DNA from: Coxiellaceae bacterium
GTDB taxonomy: Bacteria > Pseudomonadota > Gammaproteobacteria > Coxiellales > Coxiellaceae
Direction: 5' to 3'
Assembly: GCA_029210045.1 (NCBI GenBank)
Contig: JARGNX010000015.1
Span: forward strand, 1-43,148
Length of the DNA stretch: 43,148 nucleotides
Positions 32,220-40,713 of the stretch are shown piece after piece. Position 1 is the first letter of the stretch; every line of letters begins with the position of its first letter. The notes under the pieces were generated by a model, which was given only the letters and a program-made list of their open reading frames with translations, was not told the origin of the DNA and ran no database searches. The position numbers and the translations under genes are program-made.

Positions 32220-32236
32220 AATGAGAAAGTTCACTT

Positions 32237-33742
32237 ATGTCAAATTCAATCGATGGGCAAGACGTCGTCTTATTGTATCAAACTGAGCAAATAAGACAGC
32301 TAGAACAGTGGGGCGTCGAGCACGGTAAGATGACTGAAACCATCATGATGCAAACGGCTGCTGAGTCAGCGTTTGAGGTTTTACGTCAACACCATGCGCA
32401 TGCGCAGCGTATCGCGGTGTGTTGTGGTAAAGGCAATAATGCCGGTGATGGTTTTGTGCTGGCGGAAATAGCAGCGCGTATCGGTTTATCAGTGACGTGC
32501 TTTGTGATGTCTGCGCCAGAAGAAGTGAAAGCTGGTCCTGCAAGAGAAGCGGCAGTTCGCTGCAGTGAGTTATCCATCGATATACAACCTTTAGATAGCA
32601 ACAGTGATTTTTCAGCATACGACGTGATTGTTGATGCATTACTTGGTATTGGTTTGGCGGGTGATGTTAATGAGTCCTTTCACGCAGTTATTGAGCATAT
32701 GAACCTTGCTGCTAAACCTATTTTGGCGTTGGATTGTCCTTCTGGAATTAATGTTGATACGGGAGCAGCGCTGGGTGCTGCTATAAATGCCGATACTACT
32801 GTGACTTTTATTGCAGCTAAATTTGGTTTGTATACCCATCAAGGTTTAAATTGTAGCGGTAAGGTTATTGTTGCTGATTTAGGTTTTACGCAGCAAGCTA
32901 AGCAATCGGTCCAAGCGGTTGCTAAAGTGATGCAACCCCGTGAGATTCAGCCGTTATTACCACGTCGTTGTCGCGATAGTCATAAAGGCACCTATGGTCA
33001 CGTGTTGGTGATTGGCGGTGACTATGGAATGGGTGGCGCTGTGCGCATGGCGGCGGAAGCTGCTCTTCGATCAGGCGCCGGGTTAGTGTCAGTAGCAACA
33101 CGGCCTGAGCATGTAACCGTAGTGAATGCAACGCGTCCAGAAATAATGTGTCATGAAATAATTAATGCTGAAGACATTATACCGTTGGCTGAACGTGCGA
33201 ATGTTATTGTATTGGGCCCGGGTTTAGGTCAGGCGGAATGGTCGCAGGGTTTATTTGATATTATTACTGAGACCGATGTGCCTAAAGTAATGGATGCTGA
33301 TAGTTTAAATCTGTTATCAACGCATCATAAACAACGTAATGATTGGATTTTAACGCCACACCCGGGTGAAGCTTCTCGTCTGCTGGGTATTCCATGTTCT
33401 GATGTGCAGGCTGATCGTTTACACAGTGTGCATGAATTACAGCAACGTTATGGTGGTGTGGCGTTATTGAAAGGTGCGGGTACTTTAGTGCAAGCAGCAG
33501 AGGCGCTAACAGAAGTATGTAATGCCGGTAACCCAGGCATGGCTACTGCAGGTATGGGCGACATATTAAGCGGAATTTTAGGTGGATTATTAGCGCAGGG
33601 TTTGACATTGGAGCAGGCCGCTTGCGCAGGTGTTTGGGTGCATGCGCATGCAGCAGATATAGCCGCGAATATCGGTGGCGAGCGAGGTATGTTGGCTACT
33701 GATGTATTAGCACATTTACGTGAGGTAGTTAATCCGACATGA
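32237..33742 (+). CDS. nnr: Bifunctional NAD(P)H-hydrate epimerase/dehydratase
   Basis: 501 residues. Repairs damaged NAD(P)HX. The N-terminal epimerase domain (YjeF_N, ~1-215) has CCGKGNNAGDGFVLA and LDCPSGINVDTG. The C-terminal ADP-dependent dehydratase domain (ribokinase-like, ~225-500) has HVLVIGGDYGMGGA, TPHPGEASRLL and the catalytic GMATAGMGDILSG loop. First gene of the nnr-tsaE-amiB-mutL run; its stop overlaps the tsaE start (ATGA). Confidence 0.96.
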   Translation: MSNSIDGQDVVLLYQTEQIRQLEQWGVEHGKMTETIMMQTAAESAFEVLRQHHAHAQRIAVCCGKGNNAGDGFVLAEIAARIGLSVTCFVMSAPEEVKAGPAREAAVRCSELSIDIQPLDSNSDFSAYDVIVDALLGIGLAGDVNESFHAVIEHMNLAAKPILALDCPSGINVDTGAALGAAINADTTVTFIAAKFGLYTHQGLNCSGKVIVADLGFTQQAKQSVQAVAKVMQPREIQPLLPRRCRDSHKGTYGHVLVIGGDYGMGGAVRMAAEAALRSGAGLVSVATRPEHVTVVNATRPEIMCHEIINAEDIIPLAERANVIVLGPGLGQAEWSQGLFDIITETDVPKVMDADSLNLLSTHHKQRNDWILTPHPGEASRLLGIPCSDVQADRLHSVHELQQRYGGVALLKGAGTLVQAAEALTEVCNAGNPGMATAGMGDILSGILGGLLAQGLTLEQAACAGVWVHAHAADIAANIGGERGMLATDVLAHLREVVNPT

Positions 33743-34194
33743 GTGCGATTTGGGTGGACGATGAAAATGAGCTAATGACGAAAGTCGCGCAACCTATTGC
33801 TGAATTATTACAGCCTGGCATGGTGGTGTATTTACAAGGTAATTTAGGTGCGGGAAAAACCACCTTATGCCGGCAAGTATTGCAGTGCTTAGGCTATGAC
33901 AGCCATGTAAAAAGTCCAACATATACCTTGGTTGAGACTTATAACTTACCAACCATTGGTGAAATTCACCACTTTGATTTATACCGGTTAAATGATCCAT
34001 TTGAATTAGAAAATATGGGTATCAGAGACTATATGGACTCGAATGCGGTATGTTTAGTCGAATGGCCCGAAAAAGGACGGGGTAATATTCCTGAAGCCAA
34101 TGTTAGTATTCATATCGAAATCGAAGGTGATCGTCGTGTGATTCACATTAGCCAGCAATTGATACTTAAGGATGAGCGGAGTGAGATGGATTAA
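33739..34194 (+). CDS. tsaE: tRNA threonylcarbamoyladenosine biosynthesis ATPase TsaE
   Basis: 151 residues. ATPase partner of TsaB/TsaD in forming t6A37 on ANN-decoding tRNAs. Walker A is GNLGAGKTTLCR (~residues 34-45). The family motifs SPTYTLVETY, HFDLYRL and CLVEWPEKG follow in order. It overlaps nnr by 4 nt and amiB by about 14 nt, typical of this operon. Confidence 0.96.
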   Translation: MSAIWVDDENELMTKVAQPIAELLQPGMVVYLQGNLGAGKTTLCRQVLQCLGYDSHVKSPTYTLVETYNLPTIGEIHHFDLYRLNDPFELENMGIRDYMDSNAVCLVEWPEKGRGNIPEANVSIHIEIEGDRRVIHISQQLILKDERSEMD

Positions 34195-35665
34195 AACTAT
34201 TGTTTTGGCAGTTATGCTGTTATGGACAACGTTTATATCGGCAACAACGATAACCAAGGTGCGGGTTAATGATTTGCCGAATCAATGGCAGTTTGTGTTA
34301 GATGCAAATCAGCCGATCAAGTACCAATTTTTTACCTTAAATAAGCCTGCTCGAGCGGTGATCGATTTAAGTGACGTGCAATGGCGCGCTGATTTAAAAT
34401 CAAGTTTATGGCAAGGGTCTGGTATTAGTCATATCCGCATTGGTCAGCGCAGTCATAATAAAAAGCGTTTAGTGCTTGATATGAAGTCAGACTATGTCAC
34501 TAATGCGCATACACTTACCCCCAGCGGCAAGCGGTCTTATCGTTTGGTGATTAATGTGGCGAAGTACCGCCATCAAACCACTGTCTTTAAGCGCGATAAA
34601 GCAATTGAAACGCTGAAGCAACAGCTAGAGAGCCAAGTTGTTAATGAGGTCTCTTCGTTAGTTAATAAAACGGTAACTCATGGCGCAAAAGCTAAGCCTA
34701 AAGCCAAGGTGACAGCAAAATACATTGCTCCCAAAAATATGCCGGTGATGAAAGCTACACCGATTGTTGTGCCATCGAAAAAGCCACAAAAACTGCGCCA
34801 AGTGGTCATTGTGATTGATCCAGGCCATGGTGGTAAGGATCCTGGTGCGACAGGTCGGCGTGGTACGCATGAAAAAAATGTTGTGTTGAGTATTTCTCGC
34901 CAACTGCAGCGTTTAATAAATCAGCAGCGTGGTTTTAAAGCGGTATTAACCCGCACTGGCGATTATTATCTGTCGTTACGTAAACGTTTAGCCATTGCAC
35001 GTAAATATAAAGCCGATATGTTTATTGCGGTTCATGCGGATGCCTATAAGAACCGTAAGGCACACGGGGCTTCGGTATATGCTTTATCGGAACGCGGTGC
35101 CACCAGTGAGGCAGCGCGTTGGTTGGCGCAACGTGAAAATAAATCTGAATTAATGGGTGGCGTAGAATTATCGGGCAAGGGGCACTTACTGCGTTCAGTA
35201 TTAATCGATTTGTCACAGACAGCCACTATAAGCGCTAGCTTGAAAATTGGTAATGATATGTTGCATTCATTACGGCGAGTGACGTCATTGCACCATAGTG
35301 TAGTTGAGCAGGCCGCTTTTGTGGTGCTGAAGTCTCCCGATATTCCCTCGTTATTGGTTGAGACTGGCTTTATTTCAAACCGACATGAAGAGAATAATTT
35401 GCGCTCGGTGCGTTATCAAAAACGCATTGCTAATGCGTTAATGTTGGGTATCAAGCGCTATTTTGTGACCTATCCACCGCGCCATACGTGGCTAGCCTAT
35501 TACAAAAATAAAACACAACGTTACGTTGTGCATACTGGAGATACGCTTTCCGATATTGCGCAACGTTATTCAGTCAGTGTTGCAAGTTTGCAACGCAATA
35601 ATCGCTTACGCAGTAATGGATTACGAGTAGGGCAAGTATTAACGATTCCAGTAGAGGCAGGGTGA
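34181..35665 (+). CDS. amiB: N-acetylmuramoyl-L-alanine amidase AmiB-type
   Basis: 494 residues from a GTG at 34181 with AAGGA 8 nt upstream; an ATG at 34172 is the alternative, but its AAGG abuts the start codon. Signal peptide, then AMIN domain (~25-125, septal targeting), a Lys-rich linker, Amidase_3 domain (~205-430) and one C-terminal LysM (YVVHTGDTLSDIAQRY). Zinc ligands lie in DPGHGGKDPGA (His216), the Glu after GTHEKN, and VHADAY. The catalytic Glu is in LVETGFISN. It splits septal peptidoglycan during division. Confidence 0.94.
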   Translation: MRWIKTIVLAVMLLWTTFISATTITKVRVNDLPNQWQFVLDANQPIKYQFFTLNKPARAVIDLSDVQWRADLKSSLWQGSGISHIRIGQRSHNKKRLVLDMKSDYVTNAHTLTPSGKRSYRLVINVAKYRHQTTVFKRDKAIETLKQQLESQVVNEVSSLVNKTVTHGAKAKPKAKVTAKYIAPKNMPVMKATPIVVPSKKPQKLRQVVIVIDPGHGGKDPGATGRRGTHEKNVVLSISRQLQRLINQQRGFKAVLTRTGDYYLSLRKRLAIARKYKADMFIAVHADAYKNRKAHGASVYALSERGATSEAARWLAQRENKSELMGGVELSGKGHLLRSVLIDLSQTATISASLKIGNDMLHSLRRVTSLHHSVVEQAAFVVLKSPDIPSLLVETGFISNRHEENNLRSVRYQKRIANALMLGIKRYFVTYPPRHTWLAYYKNKTQRYVVHTGDTLSDIAQRYSVSVASLQRNNRLRSNGLRVGQVLTIPVEAG

Positions 35666-37533
35666 TGTCAGTTATAAAAGTTTTAGATCCACTATTAGCT
35701 AACCAAATTGCAGCCGGTGAGGTGGTCGAGCGACCAGCTTCCGTAGTGAAAGAGCTGGTTGAGAATTCCATTGATGCAGGCAGTACACAGATTAGCATTG
35801 AGCTGCAGAAAGGCGGCGTGGAATTAATCCGTTTGCGTGATAATGGTTGTGGTATCAGTAAAGAAGATTTAACTTTGGCGTGTGTGCGTCATGCCACGAG
35901 TAAAATTGCGAGCTATCAGGACTTAACGGAAGTGGTCAGCTTAGGCTTTCGTGGTGAAGCACTGGCAAGTATCGCGGCGGTTTCGCAGTTGAAGATATCA
36001 TCGCGTGCAAAGCAAAGTGACGATGCTTGGCAGGTAGCAACCAGTGGCACCGAGGGTGAAGTGGCAGTGATGCCGGCAGCCCATCCACAAGGCACGACTG
36101 TTGAGATTCGCGAGTTATTTTATAATACCCCTGCGCGACGACGCTTCTTAAGAACAGACAAGACTGAATTTCATCATATAGAATCCATTGTATTGCGTCA
36201 GGCCTTGAGTCGCTTTGATATTGCATTTCGCTTGTCTCACAATGATAAGCTTATGTTTGATTTGCCGGTAGCTGATAGCCAAACGGCGCGTGAACAACGC
36301 ATACAAAAATTATTGGGTGCGGATTTTGTTCAATCCGCCTTGGCGATAGAGTACGAGGCAGCTGGGCTGAAATTAACAGGGTGGATTGCGAGTGCTGAAT
36401 ATAATCGCGCGCAAGCTGATCAACAGTATTGTTATATCAATGGCCGTTTTGTGCGTGACAAAATGATTATGAGCGCGGTGAAGCAGGCCTACCGTGATGT
36501 GATGTTTCATGGTCGCCATCCTGCATATGTGTTGTATTTATCTTGTGACCCTACAACTGTTGATGTCAATGTGCATCCGACTAAGCATGAAGTGCGATTT
36601 AGAGATGGCCGTACTGAATACCGTTTTATAATGTCATCGATTCAGCAGGCATTAGAGTCGCTCCGTTTAGGTGGCATGGATGTTGATACAGATACCGGTG
36701 AGGTGCTGACGCCTGTGGCGCCTGTGGCGCCTGTGGTGGCAGCACCCATAAAGCCTGCGGCAAAGCCGGAGTTGTGTCACCAAGTGACGCTGCCTCTGGA
36801 TCCCGGCTCGAAGGCCGGGATGACAACTCGGTCAGCCCCTATGACAGCTCGGTCAGCACCTGTAATGCAGCGAAGTACAGCACAACTCAATGAAGCTTTG
36901 GCGAAACTCCAGCAACCGGTAACTGCGGTGGTTGAAGAGGAAAGTACAACAATGCCGTTGGGTGTGGCGATTGCGCAGTTGCACAATACCTATATCTTGG
37001 CGCAAAACGAAGAGGGTTTAATTGTTGTTGATCAACATGCCGCACATGAACGCATTGTGTTTGAAACCATGAAACAACAATTAGCACAACAAGCGATGCC
37101 TTCTCAAGCCTTATTGGTGCCGGTTGATATTAGTTTAACTTCAGCGGAAATGATGCACTTAGAAGATGAGTTACCATCATTGCAGCAATTGGGTTTAGGT
37201 ATTGAGGTGATGGGTGACACGACTGTTGTGGTTCGTCACATTCCAAGCTTATTACATAAGGCTGATATCGCTGCTTTAATAAAGGATATAGCTGCGGATG
37301 TGCAAGTGACTTCGGAGTCGCAACGTGCAGAAAACCATTTACACAGTTTAATGGCTAATATGGCTTGTAAGTCGGCGATTAAAGCCAACCATCCGCTCAC
37401 GTTGGAAGAAATGAATCACATTTTGCGCCAAATGGAGTCCATTCCGCACGGTGGCCTGTGTAACCATGGTCGTCCAGCATGGAAGCAGTTCGATAAACGA
37501 GAAATTGACCGCTGGTTTTTACGCGGTCAATAA
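35665..37533 (+). CDS. mutL: DNA mismatch repair protein MutL (endonuclease-type)
   Basis: 622 residues from the ATG at 35665 (AGAGG 7 nt upstream; overlaps the amiB stop by 1 nt). The GHKL ATPase motifs are present: ELVENSIDAG, RDNGCGI and LGFRGEALASI. The C-terminal dimerisation domain contains the full nicking motif DQHAAHERIVFE (from Asp456), MACKSAIKA and CNHGRPAW, i.e. the metal-dependent endonuclease found in MutL of bacteria without MutH. The linker (~residues 345-415) carries a 9-bp triplicate, a palindromic repeat and a 21-bp tandem duplication, all in frame. The next gene is on the opposite strand, so the usual mutL-miaA link is broken. Confidence 0.95.
   Translation: MSVIKVLDPLLANQIAAGEVVERPASVVKELVENSIDAGSTQISIELQKGGVELIRLRDNGCGISKEDLTLACVRHATSKIASYQDLTEVVSLGFRGEALASIAAVSQLKISSRAKQSDDAWQVATSGTEGEVAVMPAAHPQGTTVEIRELFYNTPARRRFLRTDKTEFHHIESIVLRQALSRFDIAFRLSHNDKLMFDLPVADSQTAREQRIQKLLGADFVQSALAIEYEAAGLKLTGWIASAEYNRAQADQQYCYINGRFVRDKMIMSAVKQAYRDVMFHGRHPAYVLYLSCDPTTVDVNVHPTKHEVRFRDGRTEYRFIMSSIQQALESLRLGGMDVDTDTGEVLTPVAPVAPVVAAPIKPAAKPELCHQVTLPLDPGSKAGMTTRSAPMTARSAPVMQRSTAQLNEALAKLQQPVTAVVEEESTTMPLGVAIAQLHNTYILAQNEEGLIVVDQHAAHERIVFETMKQQLAQQAMPSQALLVPVDISLTSAEMMHLEDELPSLQQLGLGIEVMGDTTVVVRHIPSLLHKADIAALIKDIAADVQVTSESQRAENHLHSLMANMACKSAIKANHPLTLEEMNHILRQMESIPHGGLCNHGRPAWKQFDKREIDRWFLRGQ
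36711..36737 (+). repeat. 9-bp tandem triplicate in the mutL linker
   Basis: GCCTGTGGC at 36711 and 36720 and GCCTGTGGT at 36729, encoding a VAPVAPVV run in the disordered linker. In frame, so unit gain or loss would change length without disrupting either domain. Confidence 0.8.
36800..36821. repeat. Palindromic repeat (REP/RPE-like) inserted in mutL linker
   Basis: ATCCCGGC (36800-36807), 6-nt loop, GCCGGGAT (36814-36821): a perfect 8-bp GC-rich stem in otherwise AT-leaning sequence. The core (CTGGATCCCGGCTCGAAGGC, followed by CGGGATGACA) matches the style of dispersed palindromes seen intergenically in Rickettsiales, Coxiella and other bacteria. Here it is read through in frame as LDPGSKAGMT. 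The family match is from recall. Confidence 0.6.
36820..36861 (+). repeat. 21-bp tandem duplication in the mutL linker
   Basis: 36820-36840 and 36841-36861 are identical at 19 of 21 positions and encode MTTRSAP and MTARSAP. The first unit begins with the last bases of the palindrome, so the duplication probably followed its insertion. Confidence 0.8.
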
Positions 37534-37550
37534 TTCATTGAGCCTGCAGT

Positions 37551-39566
37551 TTAGCGATTAACAGCAAAAGAAGCCGTTAAACCGAGTGCTGTAGCTGCGG
37601 TATCGACAGCATTTTCTGGAATGGTGGTATCAAGACCGGCATAAACTCCACGTATGCCCCACTCAACGGCCATACCAATGGCGGCACCTTTCACTAATCG
37701 AAGCAATGAACAAGCAGATTTAGCTTGTTCGACGACGACCGGTGCTGGTGTTGTATGTTTTGGTGAGCCTGTATCAGCCTCTAATGCGTTGTTTGCCGCT
37801 CGTTGGCTCTGGCCATCTTCCATTCTATCCAATTCACCTACAAGCGGTTGGTTTAATGCTGTTTTAGCATCTGCGAAGAAATCAAGCTCGCGCGCGGCCT
37901 TTTTGATTGTTGAGGCACAGCAGGCGTGATAAATCTGCGAGGCAATTTGTGCAACAATAAACACACCATACTTACCTAAATCAGTGGCCAGCTCAGTGGC
38001 TGGAGTATCAGAAATTGTTTTCTGTAGCACTAAAGTTAATGTAATTGCAGCTGCAACAGGCAATAGGCCCATGTATAAGTTGCGATTGATACGACTGGAT
38101 GCTTGTTGCCTTAGCGTTTTTGCGAATTCCTCATTCGCCGGGTCGTTAATGCCTTGCTGTAAGTGTCTAGTCCATAGTGTGCGTTTATTATCAGGGAAGT
38201 GGTCGCCTAATGTATTATGGAGTTGTGTTTTGTCTTTCAGTAGCTCTTGTGCTGAACTGCTTCTCAGTGCGTCTGCAGCTGTGCTGAACTGATAGCGTGG
38301 ATCATCTTTTAGTATTTTAGCTGAAACTTTACCTAACACCATCTTATTAATGGCATAGACATTAAAGGCAATGGTACCGACCCAAATGCCGGCAACTAAC
38401 ATAGTGTTTTCTAATTGGCTTTTTACGTGATCTTTAACAATGGTTTCGAATAGTTTCATTGTTGTATTAACGGTAAAATAAGTGAGCACTGTGTTGAGCA
38501 ATACAATTCCCGTAGCTGCAGCAACCCGGCCTTTGTGATGTTTAGCGTCTGTAAAAATAGGTGGTACATTGCGATAAAGCGCAAATTGACTTAAGGCGTT
38601 ACTGTATTTATTAGTAAACATCATGGTTAAACCAAGATTGGCGAGGAACGTACCGATAAACGACATCAGCTTGACTGGTTTTATGCCAAAGCTGTCGGTA
38701 AAAAATGGCACTAATGCCATGATGATGCTGGCATACAGTGTAGTAAACAGAAATTTTTGTAAGCGAGATTGTGCTGTAGCGTGTGTAAGTATGTTTTTGT
38801 GATCGATTGCTAGCAGTGCGGCATTGTCATAGAAGCTGTTGTTGTGATTGAGTTTTGGTAAAGTTTTTTTTGTTCTGTTGTACTGAATTTCGCGCGCAAG
38901 CTGACTATTGGCGAGGTGCTGTTCGAAGTGTTTAGTTATGTCACGGTCTAAACTGCGCGCCAAATAGTGCTCTCGAGCCCTTTTGGATGGGCTAAGTGCG
39001 ATTACCCAGTCGCTTAGCGCGTCATGCATTCCCGCTAGACTGGTATCGACAAAGTTTTGGGTGCCATAGTAATGAAAGAATAGGTTAGCAAGCATAAGCC
39101 CTGCATAACCAGCAGGTGTATCAACAAAGCTTAACCAGCTGTCCTTTAATGTTGGAGCGAGATCTGCATAAATTACGGTGGCAAATGCTGAAACAGTAGT
39201 GTAAGCCACGGTCTTGCATACGCCGCTAAAGCTGGGGAGGTTGTTTAGATCAGCTTCGCTAGGTTTTAGACCGCCGCATTTAGCAGTCGTGATTCGTGTT
39301 AAGGATGCGGTTGTGCTGCAGGCATTCTCGAGCGACTCGCGACCAATTTCAAACATTACAAAAAAGTTGATGATACAGGCGCTGATGGTATTCATATAAG
39401 CTTTTGCATCGCGCTCACTGGGTTTCACTTGGTATAAGTTAGCACCCAGGAAAATTGTAATGCCGTAAAGACCTGTTACACCTGCAATAAACATGCCGAT
39501 ATGTTTTGCGTTTATACCATTATCAACGGTTATGACGGTATCATTTCTTCTTGATGTTTTTGACAT
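37551..39566 (-). CDS. Multi-pass membrane protein inserted between mutL and miaA
   Basis: 671 residues from the ATG at 39566 (GGAGAG 6 nt upstream); a longer frame to 39590 has no site. About 10-12 hydrophobic helices are spread along the length, in two clusters (roughly residues 15-165 and 265-390) and again near 500-560 and 620-670. Soluble stretches of 60-100 residues lie between. No transporter, enzyme or secretion family is recognised, and the many Ala/Thr-rich helices are unlike a canonical carrier. It lies opposite to the conserved operon on both sides, so it is probably a lineage-specific acquisition. Large multi-pass membrane proteins are also known among Legionellales effectors; that role is speculation. 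Confidence 0.75.
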   Translation of the reverse strand: MSKTSRRNDTVITVDNGINAKHIGMFIAGVTGLYGITIFLGANLYQVKPSERDAKAYMNTISACIINFFVMFEIGRESLENACSTTASLTRITTAKCGGLKPSEADLNNLPSFSGVCKTVAYTTVSAFATVIYADLAPTLKDSWLSFVDTPAGYAGLMLANLFFHYYGTQNFVDTSLAGMHDALSDWVIALSPSKRAREHYLARSLDRDITKHFEQHLANSQLAREIQYNRTKKTLPKLNHNNSFYDNAALLAIDHKNILTHATAQSRLQKFLFTTLYASIIMALVPFFTDSFGIKPVKLMSFIGTFLANLGLTMMFTNKYSNALSQFALYRNVPPIFTDAKHHKGRVAAATGIVLLNTVLTYFTVNTTMKLFETIVKDHVKSQLENTMLVAGIWVGTIAFNVYAINKMVLGKVSAKILKDDPRYQFSTAADALRSSSAQELLKDKTQLHNTLGDHFPDNKRTLWTRHLQQGINDPANEEFAKTLRQQASSRINRNLYMGLLPVAAAITLTLVLQKTISDTPATELATDLGKYGVFIVAQIASQIYHACCASTIKKAARELDFFADAKTALNQPLVGELDRMEDGQSQRAANNALEADTGSPKHTTPAPVVVEQAKSACSLLRLVKGAAIGMAVEWGIRGVYAGLDTTIPENAVDTAATALGLTASFAVNR

Positions 39567-39602
39567 TTTGTTCTCTCCACTCCGTACCAATAGGTCATGC
39601 CA

Positions 39603-39619
39603 AGAGCAATATTTGCTCT
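39603..39619. promoter_or_regulatory. Palindrome in the divergent gap before miaA
   Basis: AGAGCAA-TAT-TTGCTCT, a perfect 7-bp inverted repeat. It lies 37 nt upstream of the membrane-protein ATG (39566, minus) and 73 nt upstream of miaA. Its position between two divergent genes and its perfect symmetry suit an operator; no regulator is identified. Confidence 0.4.
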
Positions 39620-39691
39620 ATTCAATGATCCTAGGAATAAAATTGTTTAATTAATTACCCTTTAAGCAATCTTGCATGATAGAATTATTAA

Positions 39692-40609
39692 ATGAGGTTT
39701 ACAACAGTACAAAAAGTGATTTGCCTAATGGGGCCCACTGCAAGCGGTAAAACCGCTACTGCATTCCGTTTAGTCGATGAAAACAATGCTGAAATAGTCA
39801 GTGTGGACAGTGCAATGATTTATAAGGGTATGGATATCGGTACTGCAAAACCCGATGAAAACACATTGCAAAAATACCCGCATCATTTAGTTGATATTAT
39901 TGATCCTGCTGAACGTTATTCAGTAGCGGAATTTCTAAAAGATTGCCAAACACTCATTTCAGGTATTCAAGCGCGTGGCAAGTTGCCTTTATTGGTGGGT
40001 GGCACCATGATGTATTATCGTTGTTTACAGTTCGGTCTTTCTAGCTTACCAAGCGCTGATGAAACTATACGCCAGCAGTTAGCTGAGCGGGTACAACAAA
40101 ATGGGTTAGATGATTTATATCAGCAACTGCTGCAAGTGGATCCACAATCAGCGCAACAGATTAAGCCGACTGACCAACAAAGGATTCAGCGTGCGCTAGA
40201 GGTTTACTTGTCGAGCGGTGTACCGTTGTCGCAATTGCAACAGCAAGCTGAGCTTGCGATACCGCCTTATGAATTTATTAATATTGTGTTATCGCCAGAT
40301 GATCGTCACGTATTGCATCAGCGTATCGAACAGCGTTTCGATGATATGTTAGCGCAAGGCTTTATTGAAGAAGTTGAAGCGCTGTATAACCGCGGTGATT
40401 TAACGCTCGATATGCCTTCGATGCGATGCGTGGGTTACCGTCAAGTATGGAAATATCTGGCCGGTGATCTCAATAAACAAGAAATGCGCGAACGTGCCAT
40501 CATTGCTACACGTCAATTAGCTAAGCGCCAATTGACCTGGTTGCGTGGTAAGTGGTCTGATGCACATTGGTTTAACAGCGCTGAAAACATACGCTTAGAA
40601 AGTCTCTAG
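39692..40609 (+). CDS. miaA: tRNA dimethylallyltransferase MiaA
   Basis: 305 residues. Adds dimethylallyl to A37 of UNN-decoding tRNAs. P-loop GPTASGKT (residues 14-21), then SVDSAMIYKGMDIGTAKP, HHLVDIIDP, YSVAEF, LVGGTMMYY and the C-terminal MRCVGYRQVWKYL and TRQLAKRQLTWLR. The ATG at 39692 has a weak ribosome-binding site. Normally linked to mutL upstream and hfq downstream; here neither link is kept. Confidence 0.95.
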   Translation: MRFTTVQKVICLMGPTASGKTATAFRLVDENNAEIVSVDSAMIYKGMDIGTAKPDENTLQKYPHHLVDIIDPAERYSVAEFLKDCQTLISGIQARGKLPLLVGGTMMYYRCLQFGLSSLPSADETIRQQLAERVQQNGLDDLYQQLLQVDPQSAQQIKPTDQQRIQRALEVYLSSGVPLSQLQQQAELAIPPYEFINIVLSPDDRHVLHQRIEQRFDDMLAQGFIEEVEALYNRGDLTLDMPSMRCVGYRQVWKYLAGDLNKQEMRERAIIATRQLAKRQLTWLRGKWSDAHWFNSAENIRLESL

Positions 40610-40667
40610 GTTATCAATTTTATAAATATATAAAACATTTTTATCTTTTAAGCATTCCATAATCTTA

Positions 40668-40696
40668 TTGTTGTATATTTCTAGTAATATTATAAA
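40668..40696 (+). promoter_or_regulatory. Candidate promoter of the DUF2075 gene
   Basis: TTGTTG (40668-40673), 17-nt spacer, TATAAA (40691-40696), in a very AT-rich stretch between miaA and the next gene. The predicted start near 40703 leaves an ~11-nt leader before the ATG at 40714. Confidence 0.4.
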
Positions 40697-40713
40697 TTGT
40701 ACAGGGTTGATTT

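Noticed and set aside
37654..38292. Plus-strand frames of 91-102 residues downstream of mutL
   Set aside because: They are antisense to the membrane-protein gene, whose hydrophobic helices and ribosome-binding site are convincing; the plus frames show no motifs.
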